DNA from: Pseudoalteromonas lipolytica
GTDB taxonomy: Bacteria > Pseudomonadota > Gammaproteobacteria > Enterobacterales > Alteromonadaceae
Assembly: GCF_001306915.1 (NCBI RefSeq)
Contig: NZ_LJTC01000015.1
Location: forward strand, 37,571-101,570
DNA: 64,000 bases
Direction of reading: 5' to 3'
Under the pieces are notes generated by a model. It searched no databases. It saw only the letters and a program-made list of their open reading frames with translations, and was not told where the DNA came from. Positions 55,203 to 64,000 of this stretch are shown here, one piece after another. The position numbers were made by a program, and so were the translations under genes. Position 1 is the stretch's first letter. Each line of letters begins with the position of its first letter.

Positions 55203-57972
55203 GCCATTTGTTTAAACACGCATATAATTGGTCTTTATTAATTGGCTTTGAGATAAAATCATCCATGCCAGCAACAAGGCAACGCTGCTGATCCTCTTCA
55301 AATGCATTCGCAGTGATGGCAATGATTATAGCCTGACCATACAAGTGCGGGTTCTGTTTTATTTCTTTTGTACATTGATAGCCATCCATATTTGGCATTT
55401 GGCAGTCCATAAGGATAATATCAGCTTGATAACTCTGCAGTATCTCAAGTGCTTCAAGGCCGTCATTTGCTTGTTTGAGATTACACTGAGTGGAACGCAG
55501 CATCTTTTTCAATACAATTTGATTAACAGGGTTATCTTCAACTAGTAAGATATTCAAACCTGCTAATTGGGGAGTCGCAGTACTTTGGTTATCCACTGAG
55601 GCTGAATTACTAATAATTACAGGCATCGTGATGGTGAACTCACTACCAACGCCTTCTTGACTTGTTAGCTTAAGCTCCCCTGCCATTAACTCAATAATTC
55701 GCTTACTAATGGTTAGCCCAAGTCCCGTTCCGCCATATTTACGTGTGGTAGAAATGTCGGCTTGAGTAAACTCGGTAAACAGTTTTGCCTGCTGCTCACT
55801 TGAAATCCCGATGCCTGTATCACGAATGCTGATCTGCATTCGGTCATTAACCATAGTACAGCTCATGGTAATGTCGCCCGACTCTGTGAACTTGCCGGCA
55901 TTACTCAAAATATTATTTATAACTTGGCTAAACCTTAAAGGGTCTAAACTGATACAACTTGGTACAGAGTCACTAATGTTAAGCTTAAACGTCACCCCTT
56001 TTTTTACGCTTGTACTACTAAACACCTTGGCAATTTGTTCAAGTAACTTAGTTATTTCAACTGCACGATACTCTAATTTTAAAGCACCCGCCTCTATTTT
56101 GGAGAAATCTAAAATATCATTTAAAATCAGCAGTAAGTTATTCGCACTTTGATGGATCATCACTAACTCTTCGTGTTCTTCTTCTGCTAAATCTTTATTA
56201 TCTAGTAACAGCTGAGTCATCCCTAAAATACCATTTAGCGGAGTTCGAATTTCGTGACTCATATTAGCCAAAAACTGAGATTTAGTGCGGTTAGCATTAT
56301 TTGCAGCCCGTACAGCTTCAACCAACTCATTGGTTTTATCATCAACCTGTTTTTCTAGTTGTGCATTAAAGTCTTTCAGTCTTACGTTTAGTAATTCATT
56401 TTCGTGGTTCGCTTGATGTAGACGATTGAAGCTCAGTGCGAGCTTATTCGCAAGGCTCGAAAATTGTGATTGCAAGCGGCTCACTTCTAACCAAGTTTGC
56501 GGTAAATACGTGTCAGTATCAGCATTTTCTGGCTCAAATTTATCAATTTGTTCAGCAAGTTTGCGTATCGGTGTTGTCAGCCAACGACTTAGTTGAGTGA
56601 TGAAAACGCTTGTTAGTAAAATAATAAAAATGATCATAACCAATGACTGTCCCCATGCATTTACAGCGACATCATTCGCGTGTTTTCGGTTTAGCATGGT
56701 CATAACCATCCAATTATGGTCAGCTAAGCGCGCTTGCTTAGCATAATATTGCTGCTCATTGTGTGCATCAAATATGATAAAACGCTCTTCATTCGCAAAT
56801 GAATCAATCTCTTCATTGCTTAGTTGTTGCATCTCTTTAAAATCATCGATGGTGCTAAACACAACTTTATTAGCCGCATCGAGTATTAGTAAATCACCTT
56901 GATGACTAAATAAACTTGGACGTAAACTAGCAAAGTAATCAAACATCAGCGAGCCTTCGACCACGCCAGTAAACATATCCTCAATATAAATAGGCGCTGA
57001 AACCGCAACAATGGGCAGAGAACCAAAACCACGCCCTTTAAAAATAGTCGAAATATAACCCTGCTTATTGGACGGTGCATGAATAAAGTAATCACGATCT
57101 GAAACATTTGCGCGAATGTTTGACTGCTGCAAACTTACAGCTAATGATTGGGGGTAAAAATGAGTAACATCTGCAAAAGCATCAGTGATGATTTGAGTTC
57201 TAAAATCTGGGTACAGATTAGCCATATTCTCAAGTGCAACCTGTTTGGGTAGCCCATGAGCAATACTTTTTGCGGTTAGAACCACTCCTTTTTTATGGTG
57301 CTCTAAATGCGAATCGATAACTCGCGCTATTTCATTCGCTTTTTCATTAAGTTGAGCGTTAACCTCATACTCTATGCGAGCATAGTGATTGTTAGTCAAA
57401 ACAATTGAAGTGAGTATTACCACTAAAATGACTAACAAGCTAACCACGTAATTAAGTATTTTATCCAAAGAGGAATAATATTTGTGCCAAGAGTATCGAC
57501 TAAAGAAAAAGCTCAATAAATCTATTACAGACAAGTAAATAACTGCATTTAAACAGTACTTAGCCAATGCTATCAACAGAGTGAGTGTGGGTAATGCTAA
57601 AAAATAGTGCCCAAATACCCAAAGAATGGGTGAACCTATAACAAACCAAAAAAGCATCCCTCTCAAAAAGACAGGACGCGCCTTAGACAGGCAATATAAT
57701 TGTAAAAATATAAGCTCTAAGGCAAAAACAATGGATGGCCAAGCATGGCCCCAGCGATAAAATATGAAGCCAGTACTAATGATAAAGGTGATAATTGCAT
57801 AGCGCCAACCGAGTAAAAGCAGGCTTAAAATGACAAAAAATTGCCCAAGCAGAAACTCAGAGCTATCCAAAAAAAATACTGGCAATAAATTAACTAGACC
57901 TGCAATGCAACCAAGCAACAGCGCAGCTAAAAAGTTAATATAAAATGGCTTATTTTGAAGCAAAAAAGGCAT
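55174..57972 (-). CDS. Hybrid sensor histidine kinase/response regulator
   Basis: 932-aa signalling protein. A MASE1-like block of membrane helices (about 10-190) is followed by a periplasmic Cache-like domain (about 195-425), another helix (about 435-458), a HAMP-like region and coiled coil, and a HisKA domain with the phospho-His in NMSHEIRTPLNG (about 572). The HATPase domain (about 680-795) has IRDTGIGIS and YGGTGLGL. The C-terminal receiver domain (about 808-925) has the phospho-Asp in LMDCQMPNMDG and ends in KPI. No separate output gene is adjacent. Confidence 0.9.
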   Translation of the reverse strand: MPFLLQNKPFYINFLAALLLGCIAGLVNLLPVFFLDSSEFLLGQFFVILSLLLLGWRYAIITFIISTGFIFYRWGHAWPSIVFALELIFLQLYCLSKARPVFLRGMLFWFVIGSPILWVFGHYFLALPTLTLLIALAKYCLNAVIYLSVIDLLSFFFSRYSWHKYYSSLDKILNYVVSLLVILVVILTSIVLTNNHYARIEYEVNAQLNEKANEIARVIDSHLEHHKKGVVLTAKSIAHGLPKQVALENMANLYPDFRTQIITDAFADVTHFYPQSLAVSLQQSNIRANVSDRDYFIHAPSNKQGYISTIFKGRGFGSLPIVAVSAPIYIEDMFTGVVEGSLMFDYFASLRPSLFSHQGDLLILDAANKVVFSTIDDFKEMQQLSNEEIDSFANEERFIIFDAHNEQQYYAKQARLADHNWMVMTMLNRKHANDVAVNAWGQSLVMIIFIILLTSVFITQLSRWLTTPIRKLAEQIDKFEPENADTDTYLPQTWLEVSRLQSQFSSLANKLALSFNRLHQANHENELLNVRLKDFNAQLEKQVDDKTNELVEAVRAANNANRTKSQFLANMSHEIRTPLNGILGMTQLLLDNKDLAEEEHEELVMIHQSANNLLLILNDILDFSKIEAGALKLEYRAVEITKLLEQIAKVFSSTSVKKGVTFKLNISDSVPSCISLDPLRFSQVINNILSNAGKFTESGDITMSCTMVNDRMQISIRDTGIGISSEQQAKLFTEFTQADISTTRKYGGTGLGLTISKRIIELMAGELKLTSQEGVGSEFTITMPVIISNSASVDNQSTATPQLAGLNILLVEDNPVNQIVLKKMLRSTQCNLKQANDGLEALEILQSYQADIILMDCQMPNMDGYQCTKEIKQNPHLYGQAIIIAITANAFEEDQQRCLVAGMDDFISKPINKDQLYACLNKWLKALLNEQQ

Positions 57973-58026
57973 CCTAACACCCTAGCGATACCTTTAAATT
58001 AAAAGAAAATTAAACATTTTGCCACT

Positions 58027-58920
58027 TTAATTAACATAATGGCATTCATGACTTTCGATTTGTAAAACACTTTTGTTTACTTTAAAGCGTGAAAGCAATA
58101 GCTGTTCTACTTTAAGTCGACACGCCTCATCATGCTTTTCCACGGTACAATGCTGCTTTAACACCACATGTGCTCCCACAACAATATCTTTGTCTTGGCG
58201 CATTACCGTTACATTATGCACATTTTGAACGTGTTCTATTGATGCAATACTTTGCTCAATAGCTGCTACATCAGGAAGCTTACTACGGTTTTCCAGTAAC
58301 CCTTTAATACAGCGAATAATCACTTTAACCCCAGTGAACAATACAAAGATCGCTATGAGCATACTCGAAATAATATCGATTTCTGCCCACCCGGTTAAGT
58401 AGATTAAAATTCCAGCAAAGAAAGTAGAAACTGTCGAAATTAAGTCAAAGAACGAATGGAGAAATACCGCATATACATTAATGCTTGCCTTACGCCCTTT
58501 ATACAAAACCCATGCAGCTGCGCCATGAAACAAAAATCCAATAGCAGATATAACTGACATCAAATAGCTATTGATTTGTAGTTCATGCCCATCACTGTGA
58601 TGGAAATAACGTTCTCCACCTTCGTAAAGAATAACTAAGCTAATGCTTAAGTACAAAACACCATTGATCAAGCCACCGGTCAGTTCAGCTCGTTGGTAAC
58701 CATCGTTAAAGTTTTTTGCAAAGTAAATCGCCATGCTTGAAGCAATAAGTGCAATAAATAAAGAACTGTTATGAACAAACAAATGCCCAGCATCAGCAAG
58801 TACAGCAAGCGAATTAGAATAATAGGCACCAATAATCTGAATAACCATAAACGAGCACGTTATGGCTAAAGCAATTAACAAGCGGCGTCTAGAAGCTTGG
58901 TGTGTTGTAATATCTGTCAT
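58027..58920 (-). CDS. Cation diffusion facilitator (ZitB/CzcD-like) with altered metal site
   Basis: 297-aa metal/H+ antiporter with six membrane helices and a C-terminal cytoplasmic ferredoxin-like domain (about 210-297) ending CHYVN. The TM5 metal pair is the normal H-x3-D (HSFFD). In TM2, ADAGHLFVHN has His where relatives have Asp (ADAGHMLTDA-type), giving H-x3-H. The codon is CAT, one base from GAT. Zinc or iron efflux is the family role; the exact metal may differ here. Confidence 0.87.
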   Translation of the reverse strand: MTDITTHQASRRRLLIALAITCSFMVIQIIGAYYSNSLAVLADAGHLFVHNSSLFIALIASSMAIYFAKNFNDGYQRAELTGGLINGVLYLSISLVILYEGGERYFHHSDGHELQINSYLMSVISAIGFLFHGAAAWVLYKGRKASINVYAVFLHSFFDLISTVSTFFAGILIYLTGWAEIDIISSMLIAIFVLFTGVKVIIRCIKGLLENRSKLPDVAAIEQSIASIEHVQNVHNVTVMRQDKDIVVGAHVVLKQHCTVEKHDEACRLKVEQLLLSRFKVNKSVLQIESHECHYVN

Positions 58921-59011
58921 GAAGAAGTGGAAAACCTATTCGCTGGAGATGGAAATGATATAAAGTCGCAATTGTAATACGTGACGCGGCTAAACGCACT
59001 AAAAAGTTATG

Positions 59012-59045
59012 AAAGGCGGCCAAAAACCTAGCCTCGACCGCCTTT
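59012..59045 (-). terminator. Possible terminator of the CobN-like operon
   Basis: AAAGGCGG / CCGCCTTT stem with an 18-nt loop just after the stop at 59058, but only a weak T tract follows on the minus strand. Confidence 0.4.
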
Positions 59046-59057
59046 TGTAAGGTAATG

Positions 59058-62000
59058 CTATTGTTTCACTCTTATAAAGGGGCTAATCATTCCAGTAAAG
59101 AAAATCCCGCCTAATAGCCACCATAATGTATAGTCAGATTCTGTCTGTTTACCTTGTTCAACCTGTTCAAGTTTTTGGCCACTCACTTGCTGACTAGCAG
59201 AACTTACACTGTTGGCAAGTTCTGGTGCCGCTTGCCCAGGTACTAAAGGTGCAAGACCAAAGCCAGCATTTTGCTCTTTTACGAACTCGGTAAATGTTTC
59301 ATTGTCTGTAACAACATCATGTTGATTAGCAATTTCAGTGTAGGTTTCAAGCATTTTCTTCAGTGTCTCGGCATCAGCTTGCCAATAACCTTTGCGAACA
59401 GCCTCTAACATTCGCTCAATGATTTGTGCTAATGCTTCAGCGTTATGTTGCTCAAAGAATTCGCGCATTTGCATATCGTATTTATCATCAACATACACTT
59501 CAAAGAATTCTTGCCATTGATCATCTCTTACCGCGTCGGGGGTCATAACTTCCCAGCCCCACATGTTGTTCATACGGTCTAAAATAGCAGTAGCCCCAGC
59601 ATAACCTGAGTCTTGCATCGCTTTAATCCAGCGAGGGTGAAAATAACGACTGCGCATCTCGTTACTGATAAACTGATCTAAAGTTTGAATTTTCTCCTGC
59701 CCCTTACGGCGCAAATTAGAGACATACATTTGTGGTGTTTTACCATCAATATTACGAACCGCTAGGCCTATGCCACCAAAGTATTGGAACGGATCATCAT
59801 TTGTCATGAGTGCATAAAGGTTACTTGAACGAGAAAACACCACCCCATCTGTGCCCGACAACACCTTTTCGTATAGCCCTGTTTCTGATAAATTTTCGCT
59901 CCAGCGAGCCTCATCTTTACCAAAACCAAAGCCCATTCGTTCTAAATACAAATTAGCCAGCTTACTGTCATTTTCCCAGCTATCAGAGTCAAGCGCTCCC
60001 CCCGCAAGCCCTGTACCGTATGCTCCACTTTCATTAGAAAAAATACGTACAGAAGATAAGTAATCTGCATCCTCTTCACTTTTACCTTCGTCTAATAGTG
60101 TTTGCTTGAGGGTCATTGAGTGACGATAAACAAAGTTATTGTCTTCTTTCATCTTTGCCACTTTATCTATTGCCTCGGCAATCCAAAGCATGACATTAGG
60201 AAATGCATCACGGTACAAGCCTGTCGCAGAAACCACTACATCAATACGTGGCCTGCCAAGCTCTGAGTATGGGATCACTTCAGTGCCAACAATGTTGCCC
60301 TGATTATTCCACTTCGGCTTTATCCCCATTGCATGGAGAATTTGTGCTTCTAATGCACCTTGATGACGCATTGTTTCAAGTGACCAAAGTGAAAAAGCAA
60401 GCTTCTGTGGGTAGCGGCCATGTTCTGCTTGATACTGCTGTACAGTTTGTTCAAGCATCTTTACCCCAGCCTGATAAGCTTCTTTCGAAGGTACTTTCGC
60501 TGGGTTAAAGCCAATTAAGTTTCGACCTGTTGGTACAGCCGCCGGATTACGAATAGGGTCATTACCGTGACTTACTGGTATATACTGACCATTCAAACCG
60601 TTTAGCAAACCGGTGATTTCTTCACTTTTGTGAAAGTTTTGCCAGTACTCTTTTGCTGTCGCAATATCACTTTGTAACGACTCAGGGATGGCTAAGTTAC
60701 TATTTTCGCCCAGCACTCGCGCTAGTAACTGAAATCCTTCTAATGCCTCTAACTTTACAACCTTGCGCTCGTCCTCACGTTCAGACTCGCCAATAGCAAT
60801 ACCGATTTCTCGCTCAAATTCACCTGCTTGTTTAGTGAAATCATCACCAAGCATTTGCAAAATAGTACTGTAAAGATGGGCATTGATTGGTAGCTCACCA
60901 AAAATATGAACTCCCAGCGGCTGGCTCATCTGTGCCAGTGTGTTTAAGTGATCTTGTAAGACGGTAATCTTGTCAGCAAATTGAGCTGCTAAAGTAGCTT
61001 CATCAAGGTCGAGGTCTTTTAACATATTCAATTGCTTAGCAAGCTTAATTATTTCTTGCTGCGTATTTGATTTTGTTTGCCCTTCATCCAACATTAAATA
61101 GTTGGTGATCAGTTCGTTTAATTTTGCCACTTCAGTGTATAGCCCTGCTTTTGCAAAGCCTGGGGTTAAGTGGCTGATCATGGTGGCACGACCACGACGC
61201 TTTGCCTGCATCGCTTCACCGACATTATCAATAATGTACGGATAGAAAACAGGAATATTGCCTATCGCTAAGTTTGGCGCATCATAAACCGATAAGCCTC
61301 GCTCTTTACCACTAAGCCACTCTTGTGAACCATGAGTACCTAAATGCACCACCGCATCAGCATTAAAAACATCACGTGCGTATAGATAAATAGCTAAGTA
61401 ACTATGATTGATGACCGATTTAGTACTGTGATACTGGGCAGCATGCTGCTTTGCCGTTTCACCACGCACACCTTGAGGAAGTACAATCATGTTACCCAGT
61501 TCCATGCGCGGAATGACAAACATCATTTCGCCATTGTGCATACGCAACATACCGCTTTCACTTGGTTGGCCATATTTATCAATAATTGGCTGAGTGACAT
61601 CCTGAGGCAGGCTATCAAACCAAGTTTGATAGATACTTAGCGGTAAATAATCTGCGAGTCCGAGTTTTACCAAAGCCTCAGCATCTTCACCACGATAATA
61701 AGGACGGAGCAACTTACCCGCTTGCTCAACTAACGTGGCTGTATCCGTTTGTTTTACTTGGTAACCCTTATCGAGCATCGCTTTTGCGATGTTAGCAATC
61801 GAACTCGGTACATCTAAAAATGCAGCGCCAATATTCTTTTCACCCGGCGGGTAGTTCCAAATAAAGGTGGCGACTTTTTTATTTGTGTTTTTAATGTGCG
61901 CTAAATTGGCATGGTTAAATGCACGCTCAACCAACGCATTAAGTTGCGCTTGCATTGCCACCTTACTGCCCTTTTCATTAGCGGCAATAATAACTGGGTC

Positions 62001-62960
62001 GGTGCTACCCGTATCTTCTGGCATTACAAGAAAGAACGGAGTGAGTGCTGGTGATACACCCGCATGATCTTCTTTAAAAGCCTGTTCATCGCCTTCGGTA
62101 TAGTTAAGTGCATGAATAACAGGCACACCAATTTGCATAAACTCTGCGCGGCGTTTCTCAACATAGTGCAATGAGCGATAGTTAATGATTAAATCTACCC
62201 GTGAGCCAGTTTCATCACTCAGTAACTCTGGGTAGGTTAATGCTTCGTCATTGCCTTCAAAGAAAAACGCCAATGCTTTCGCACCTTTGTTCTGAAGACC
62301 AGTAATTAATGCATCAACTATTTGTTGCTGTTCATAATCAATGACTGAACGATGAATCGCTATCGCTATAACTGGTTGAGTTGGCTTAGCCTCTAACCAA
62401 TTAAAAAACTGCGTTTCATCAGCACTAACATGGCCGTCAAACTCAGGGTGATATAAACCAACGTTTGGAATGACTTTAACTGGCTCTGCTGGCACATCTG
62501 AGAGTTTAAAAATGGCATTTGCAATATAAAGCATCATATTACGATAATTATCGCGCCCAGCATTATTGTAATAACCGCCAAGGTGAGTATGTTGCTGCTC
62601 AGATAAACCGCTATTCATTGCTGAGTTTTCCATATCACCGAGTGAGATCACTGGCACATTGGGGTACTCAGTTAAATATGGCTGATACTTAGCAAACATA
62701 TATTTTGAAAGCGCAGGGTTGATGCCATCCAACAAAATCAGCTCAGCATTTTGCCAAGCTTGTTTAATCTCTTCGTCTGTTTTGCCTTTAGTACTAAAAT
62801 TAGTAAAGGTGAACGGTTGATCTTCAGCAAGGCTTGTTAGCAATGCCCCTTTCGATTTAGCCACATGACCCGACATCATTATAAGCACTTCAGGCTTTTG
62901 TGCTGCATGTGAAGTCAGTGCGCTGAATAAAAGCAGCGCATACGTTATTATTCTTATCAT
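59058..62960 (-). CDS. Periplasmic membrane-anchored CobN-like protein (HmuS-type)
   Basis: 1300-aa protein of the CobN/magnesium-chelatase H-subunit family. Unlike cytoplasmic CobN it has a signal peptide (cut after SHAA, about residue 19) and a single C-terminal membrane helix (WWLLGGIFFTGMISPF, about 1277-1295), so the chelatase body faces the periplasm. The family core VHLGTHGSQEWLSGKERG lies near 540-560. This topology, together with the ExbB-like and DUF2149 genes just upstream, matches HmuS of Bacteroidetes heme operons, which removes iron from heme. Cobalt or other porphyrin chemistry is the alternative. ATG overlaps the DUF2149 stop (ATGA). Confidence 0.82.
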   Translation of the reverse strand: MIRIITYALLLFSALTSHAAQKPEVLIMMSGHVAKSKGALLTSLAEDQPFTFTNFSTKGKTDEEIKQAWQNAELILLDGINPALSKYMFAKYQPYLTEYPNVPVISLGDMENSAMNSGLSEQQHTHLGGYYNNAGRDNYRNMMLYIANAIFKLSDVPAEPVKVIPNVGLYHPEFDGHVSADETQFFNWLEAKPTQPVIAIAIHRSVIDYEQQQIVDALITGLQNKGAKALAFFFEGNDEALTYPELLSDETGSRVDLIINYRSLHYVEKRRAEFMQIGVPVIHALNYTEGDEQAFKEDHAGVSPALTPFFLVMPEDTGSTDPVIIAANEKGSKVAMQAQLNALVERAFNHANLAHIKNTNKKVATFIWNYPPGEKNIGAAFLDVPSSIANIAKAMLDKGYQVKQTDTATLVEQAGKLLRPYYRGEDAEALVKLGLADYLPLSIYQTWFDSLPQDVTQPIIDKYGQPSESGMLRMHNGEMMFVIPRMELGNMIVLPQGVRGETAKQHAAQYHSTKSVINHSYLAIYLYARDVFNADAVVHLGTHGSQEWLSGKERGLSVYDAPNLAIGNIPVFYPYIIDNVGEAMQAKRRGRATMISHLTPGFAKAGLYTEVAKLNELITNYLMLDEGQTKSNTQQEIIKLAKQLNMLKDLDLDEATLAAQFADKITVLQDHLNTLAQMSQPLGVHIFGELPINAHLYSTILQMLGDDFTKQAGEFEREIGIAIGESEREDERKVVKLEALEGFQLLARVLGENSNLAIPESLQSDIATAKEYWQNFHKSEEITGLLNGLNGQYIPVSHGNDPIRNPAAVPTGRNLIGFNPAKVPSKEAYQAGVKMLEQTVQQYQAEHGRYPQKLAFSLWSLETMRHQGALEAQILHAMGIKPKWNNQGNIVGTEVIPYSELGRPRIDVVVSATGLYRDAFPNVMLWIAEAIDKVAKMKEDNNFVYRHSMTLKQTLLDEGKSEEDADYLSSVRIFSNESGAYGTGLAGGALDSDSWENDSKLANLYLERMGFGFGKDEARWSENLSETGLYEKVLSGTDGVVFSRSSNLYALMTNDDPFQYFGGIGLAVRNIDGKTPQMYVSNLRRKGQEKIQTLDQFISNEMRSRYFHPRWIKAMQDSGYAGATAILDRMNNMWGWEVMTPDAVRDDQWQEFFEVYVDDKYDMQMREFFEQHNAEALAQIIERMLEAVRKGYWQADAETLKKMLETYTEIANQHDVVTDNETFTEFVKEQNAGFGLAPLVPGQAAPELANSVSSASQQVSGQKLEQVEQGKQTESDYTLWWLLGGIFFTGMISPFIRVKQ

Positions 62961-63301
62961 TGTGTATTCTCTTGTTTGCCCGTTGCTGAGCCATCACTTT
63001 CGGGGACATATACAAAGCTACCGTCAGCCATTTTATAAGCCACACCAGCGCGCATGCCCTCGCCAGAACCGATTTCACCGTTAGATTTATATTGTTTAAT
63101 CTCCTTGCCCTCTTTAACAATTACTTCCATATTTGGCTCACCGGCATTTTTAACAACAGTCACGTTTTCTGCCGTAAAAGGGCTGAGTGGGTTTTGTGCA
63201 ATTGCAATAAGAAGTGCAGCAATAATCACCAGAAATACATCAACCAGATTAACGGCACTGACAATTGGGTTTAACTCTTCATCTTCGTCTAAAAAGCGCA
63301 T
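62957..63301 (-). CDS. DUF2149 membrane protein (HmuV-like)
   Basis: 114-aa protein with one membrane helix (about 18-38, preceded by NPIVSAVNLVDVFLVI, an ExbD/TolR-like start). A periplasmic tail of about 75 residues contains YKSNGEIGSGEGMRAGVAY and FVYVPESDG. DUF2149 proteins occur beside ExbB-like and CobN-like genes. By topology it probably acts as the ExbD-like partner of the neighbouring channel. Start 1 bp after the ExbB-like stop; stop overlaps the CobN-like start. Confidence 0.75.
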   Translation of the reverse strand: MRFLDEDEELNPIVSAVNLVDVFLVIIAALLIAIAQNPLSPFTAENVTVVKNAGEPNMEVIVKEGKEIKQYKSNGEIGSGEGMRAGVAYKMADGSFVYVPESDGSATGKQENTQ

Positions 63302-63302
63302 G

Positions 63303-63830
63303 TTATTGCCCTCTTAATTTACGAATATTGATAAGTTCTTGAGCGCACCAACGTTTTTTAACCGAAGCTGGCCAAAACGTTAGGGTCGAAATAACCAAGC
63401 CCCAAATAACCGCTGCAAAGGCAATGATTAAATTTTCGCTGATCCCCTGAATGTTGCCATCGGCAAGGGCTTTTAATGCAGGTCCCATTGGGATCATCGT
63501 CGCAATTAGTCCAAGCATAGGTGCAATACGGGTAACAACTCTAAGTACTTCTAGTTGTTTTAACGCAAACACTTCAAGCTCATCCTCAGATGCAGTTGGA
63601 TTCGCTACATAGTAATTATGGACATAAAAGCCTCTGTAATTCGTGGCCGTTTTAGTATCGATATCTCGCTGATAAGCAAGCTGATTTTTTCTTCTGATTA
63701 GATATTCAGATACAAACCTCCCTGCTGCGAAAAACGCATAAACAAAGAGTACTGCAATCACTAAAATCACAGGTGCCATTAGAAGAGCTGACACATCAGC
63801 CATAAGTTGTTCGATTATTTGGATATTCAC
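63303..63830 (-). CDS. MotA/TolQ/ExbB-family proton channel protein
   Basis: 175-aa protein with membrane helices at about 18-40, 102-122 and 138-155. The ExbB/TolQ signature region (LRVVTRIAPMLGLIATMIPMGPAL and NLIIAFAAVIWGLVISTL) is in the last two helices. It is expected to use the proton gradient to energise a partner, here the DUF2149/CobN-like proteins rather than a standard ExbD/TonB. It starts with GTG at 63830. First gene of the operon in the window. Confidence 0.82.
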   Translation of the reverse strand: MNIQIIEQLMADVSALLMAPVILVIAVLFVYAFFAAGRFVSEYLIRRKNQLAYQRDIDTKTATNYRGFYVHNYYVANPTASEDELEVFALKQLEVLRVVTRIAPMLGLIATMIPMGPALKALADGNIQGISENLIIAFAAVIWGLVISTLTFWPASVKKRWCAQELINIRKLRGQ

Positions 63831-63890
63831 ATTATTGCCCCAGTAAATTTGACGGGCTCAAATGTACGTGAAAACACACACCATTACAAT

Positions 63891-63915
63891 AATGCAAATA
63901 GGAACAATTTGCATT
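63891..63915. promoter_or_regulatory. Palindrome upstream of the CobN-like operon
   Basis: AATGCAAAT / ATTTGCATT, perfect 9-bp arms separated by 7 bp, about 60 bp before the ExbB-like start. The arms resemble half-sites of iron-regulator boxes but the 7-bp gap does not fit a standard Fur box. It could also serve a rightward gene whose start would lie just past the window (AAGG is at the very end). Confidence 0.4.
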
Positions 63916-64000
63916 TATATTGATCTTTATAAAAATAGGCGTATTATTCTGGCAAAAATAAAACAGTTCTCTGTACACAAATAATATAAAGCTCCTAAGG

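Noticed and set aside
63891..63915. Fur box upstream of the CobN-like operon
   Set aside because: The palindrome arms are 7 bp apart, which does not fit the 19-bp Fur box; only iron-type logic, not sequence, supports Fur.

Overview
The window is chromosomal DNA of a marine gammaproteobacterium, most likely Pseudoalteromonas or a close Alteromonadales relative. The evidence is low GC, an aryl-polyene operon of the gammaproteobacterial type, a large secreted subtilase, zinc-independent L31/L36 ribosomal proteins, a glucosylglycerate solute pathway and gammaproteobacterial LexA-, FadR- and Zur-like sites. The genus is inferred from gene content, not from a marker gene.

Region 1 (1-13.7 kb, minus strand) is most of an aryl polyene (APE/flexirubin-like pigment) operon that continues past the left edge. 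From its promoter at about 13.7 kb it encodes a KS-like/chain-length partner, an acyltransferase, two ACPs, a COG4648 membrane protein, an aryl-CoA/ACP ligase, a hot-dog dehydratase, a GT2, an LpxL-like acyltransferase, an aromatic amino acid ammonia lyase, a thioesterase, a LolA-like carrier, an MMPL exporter, a flavin-dependent halogenase-like enzyme, a DUF3261 lipoprotein and a ketosynthase. The lyase suggests a cinnamate/coumarate-type starter, and the halogenase-like enzyme suggests a halogenated head group. A plant-type dapA lies next to it, followed by a divergent small gene carrying a LexA-type box.

Region 2 (15.5-35.4 kb) is mostly core and metabolic. It holds a 1259-aa secreted subtilase, a Zn-independent L31/L36 pair under a possible Zur site, a cytochrome b562-like protein and an orphan sugar-binding protein. 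A glucosylglycerate operon follows: a glycerate kinase-phosphatase fusion, a GT81 synthase and a GH13_18 phosphorylase, which together could form a closed cycle. Then come upp-uraA, an oxidoreductase/APH-type kinase pair, a fadE-type acyl-CoA dehydrogenase with two FadR-like sites, a phospholipase D lipoprotein and bfd.

Region 3 (35.7-45.3 kb) is an accessory island. It starts with a prlF-yhaV toxin-antitoxin pair. After that, short hypothetical genes on the minus strand (an S1-domain protein, two mosaic 306-aa paralogues, and several secreted or membrane proteins) are separated by at least five related 140-290 bp repeats. Each repeat is bounded by inverted ends and carries the decayed 3' end of a REP-associated (Y1/IS200-like) transposase.

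Region 4 (45.5-64 kb) holds a six-repeat CHRD lipoprotein, a chemotaxis receptor, an isochorismatase-like hydrolase, a propeller-PAS-GGDEF-EAL sensor converging on a hybrid histidine kinase, and a CDF transporter with an altered metal site. It ends with an ExbB-like / DUF2149 / CobN-like operon resembling the HmuS heme-dechelatase module. No tRNA, rRNA, CRISPR array or intact transposase was seen.
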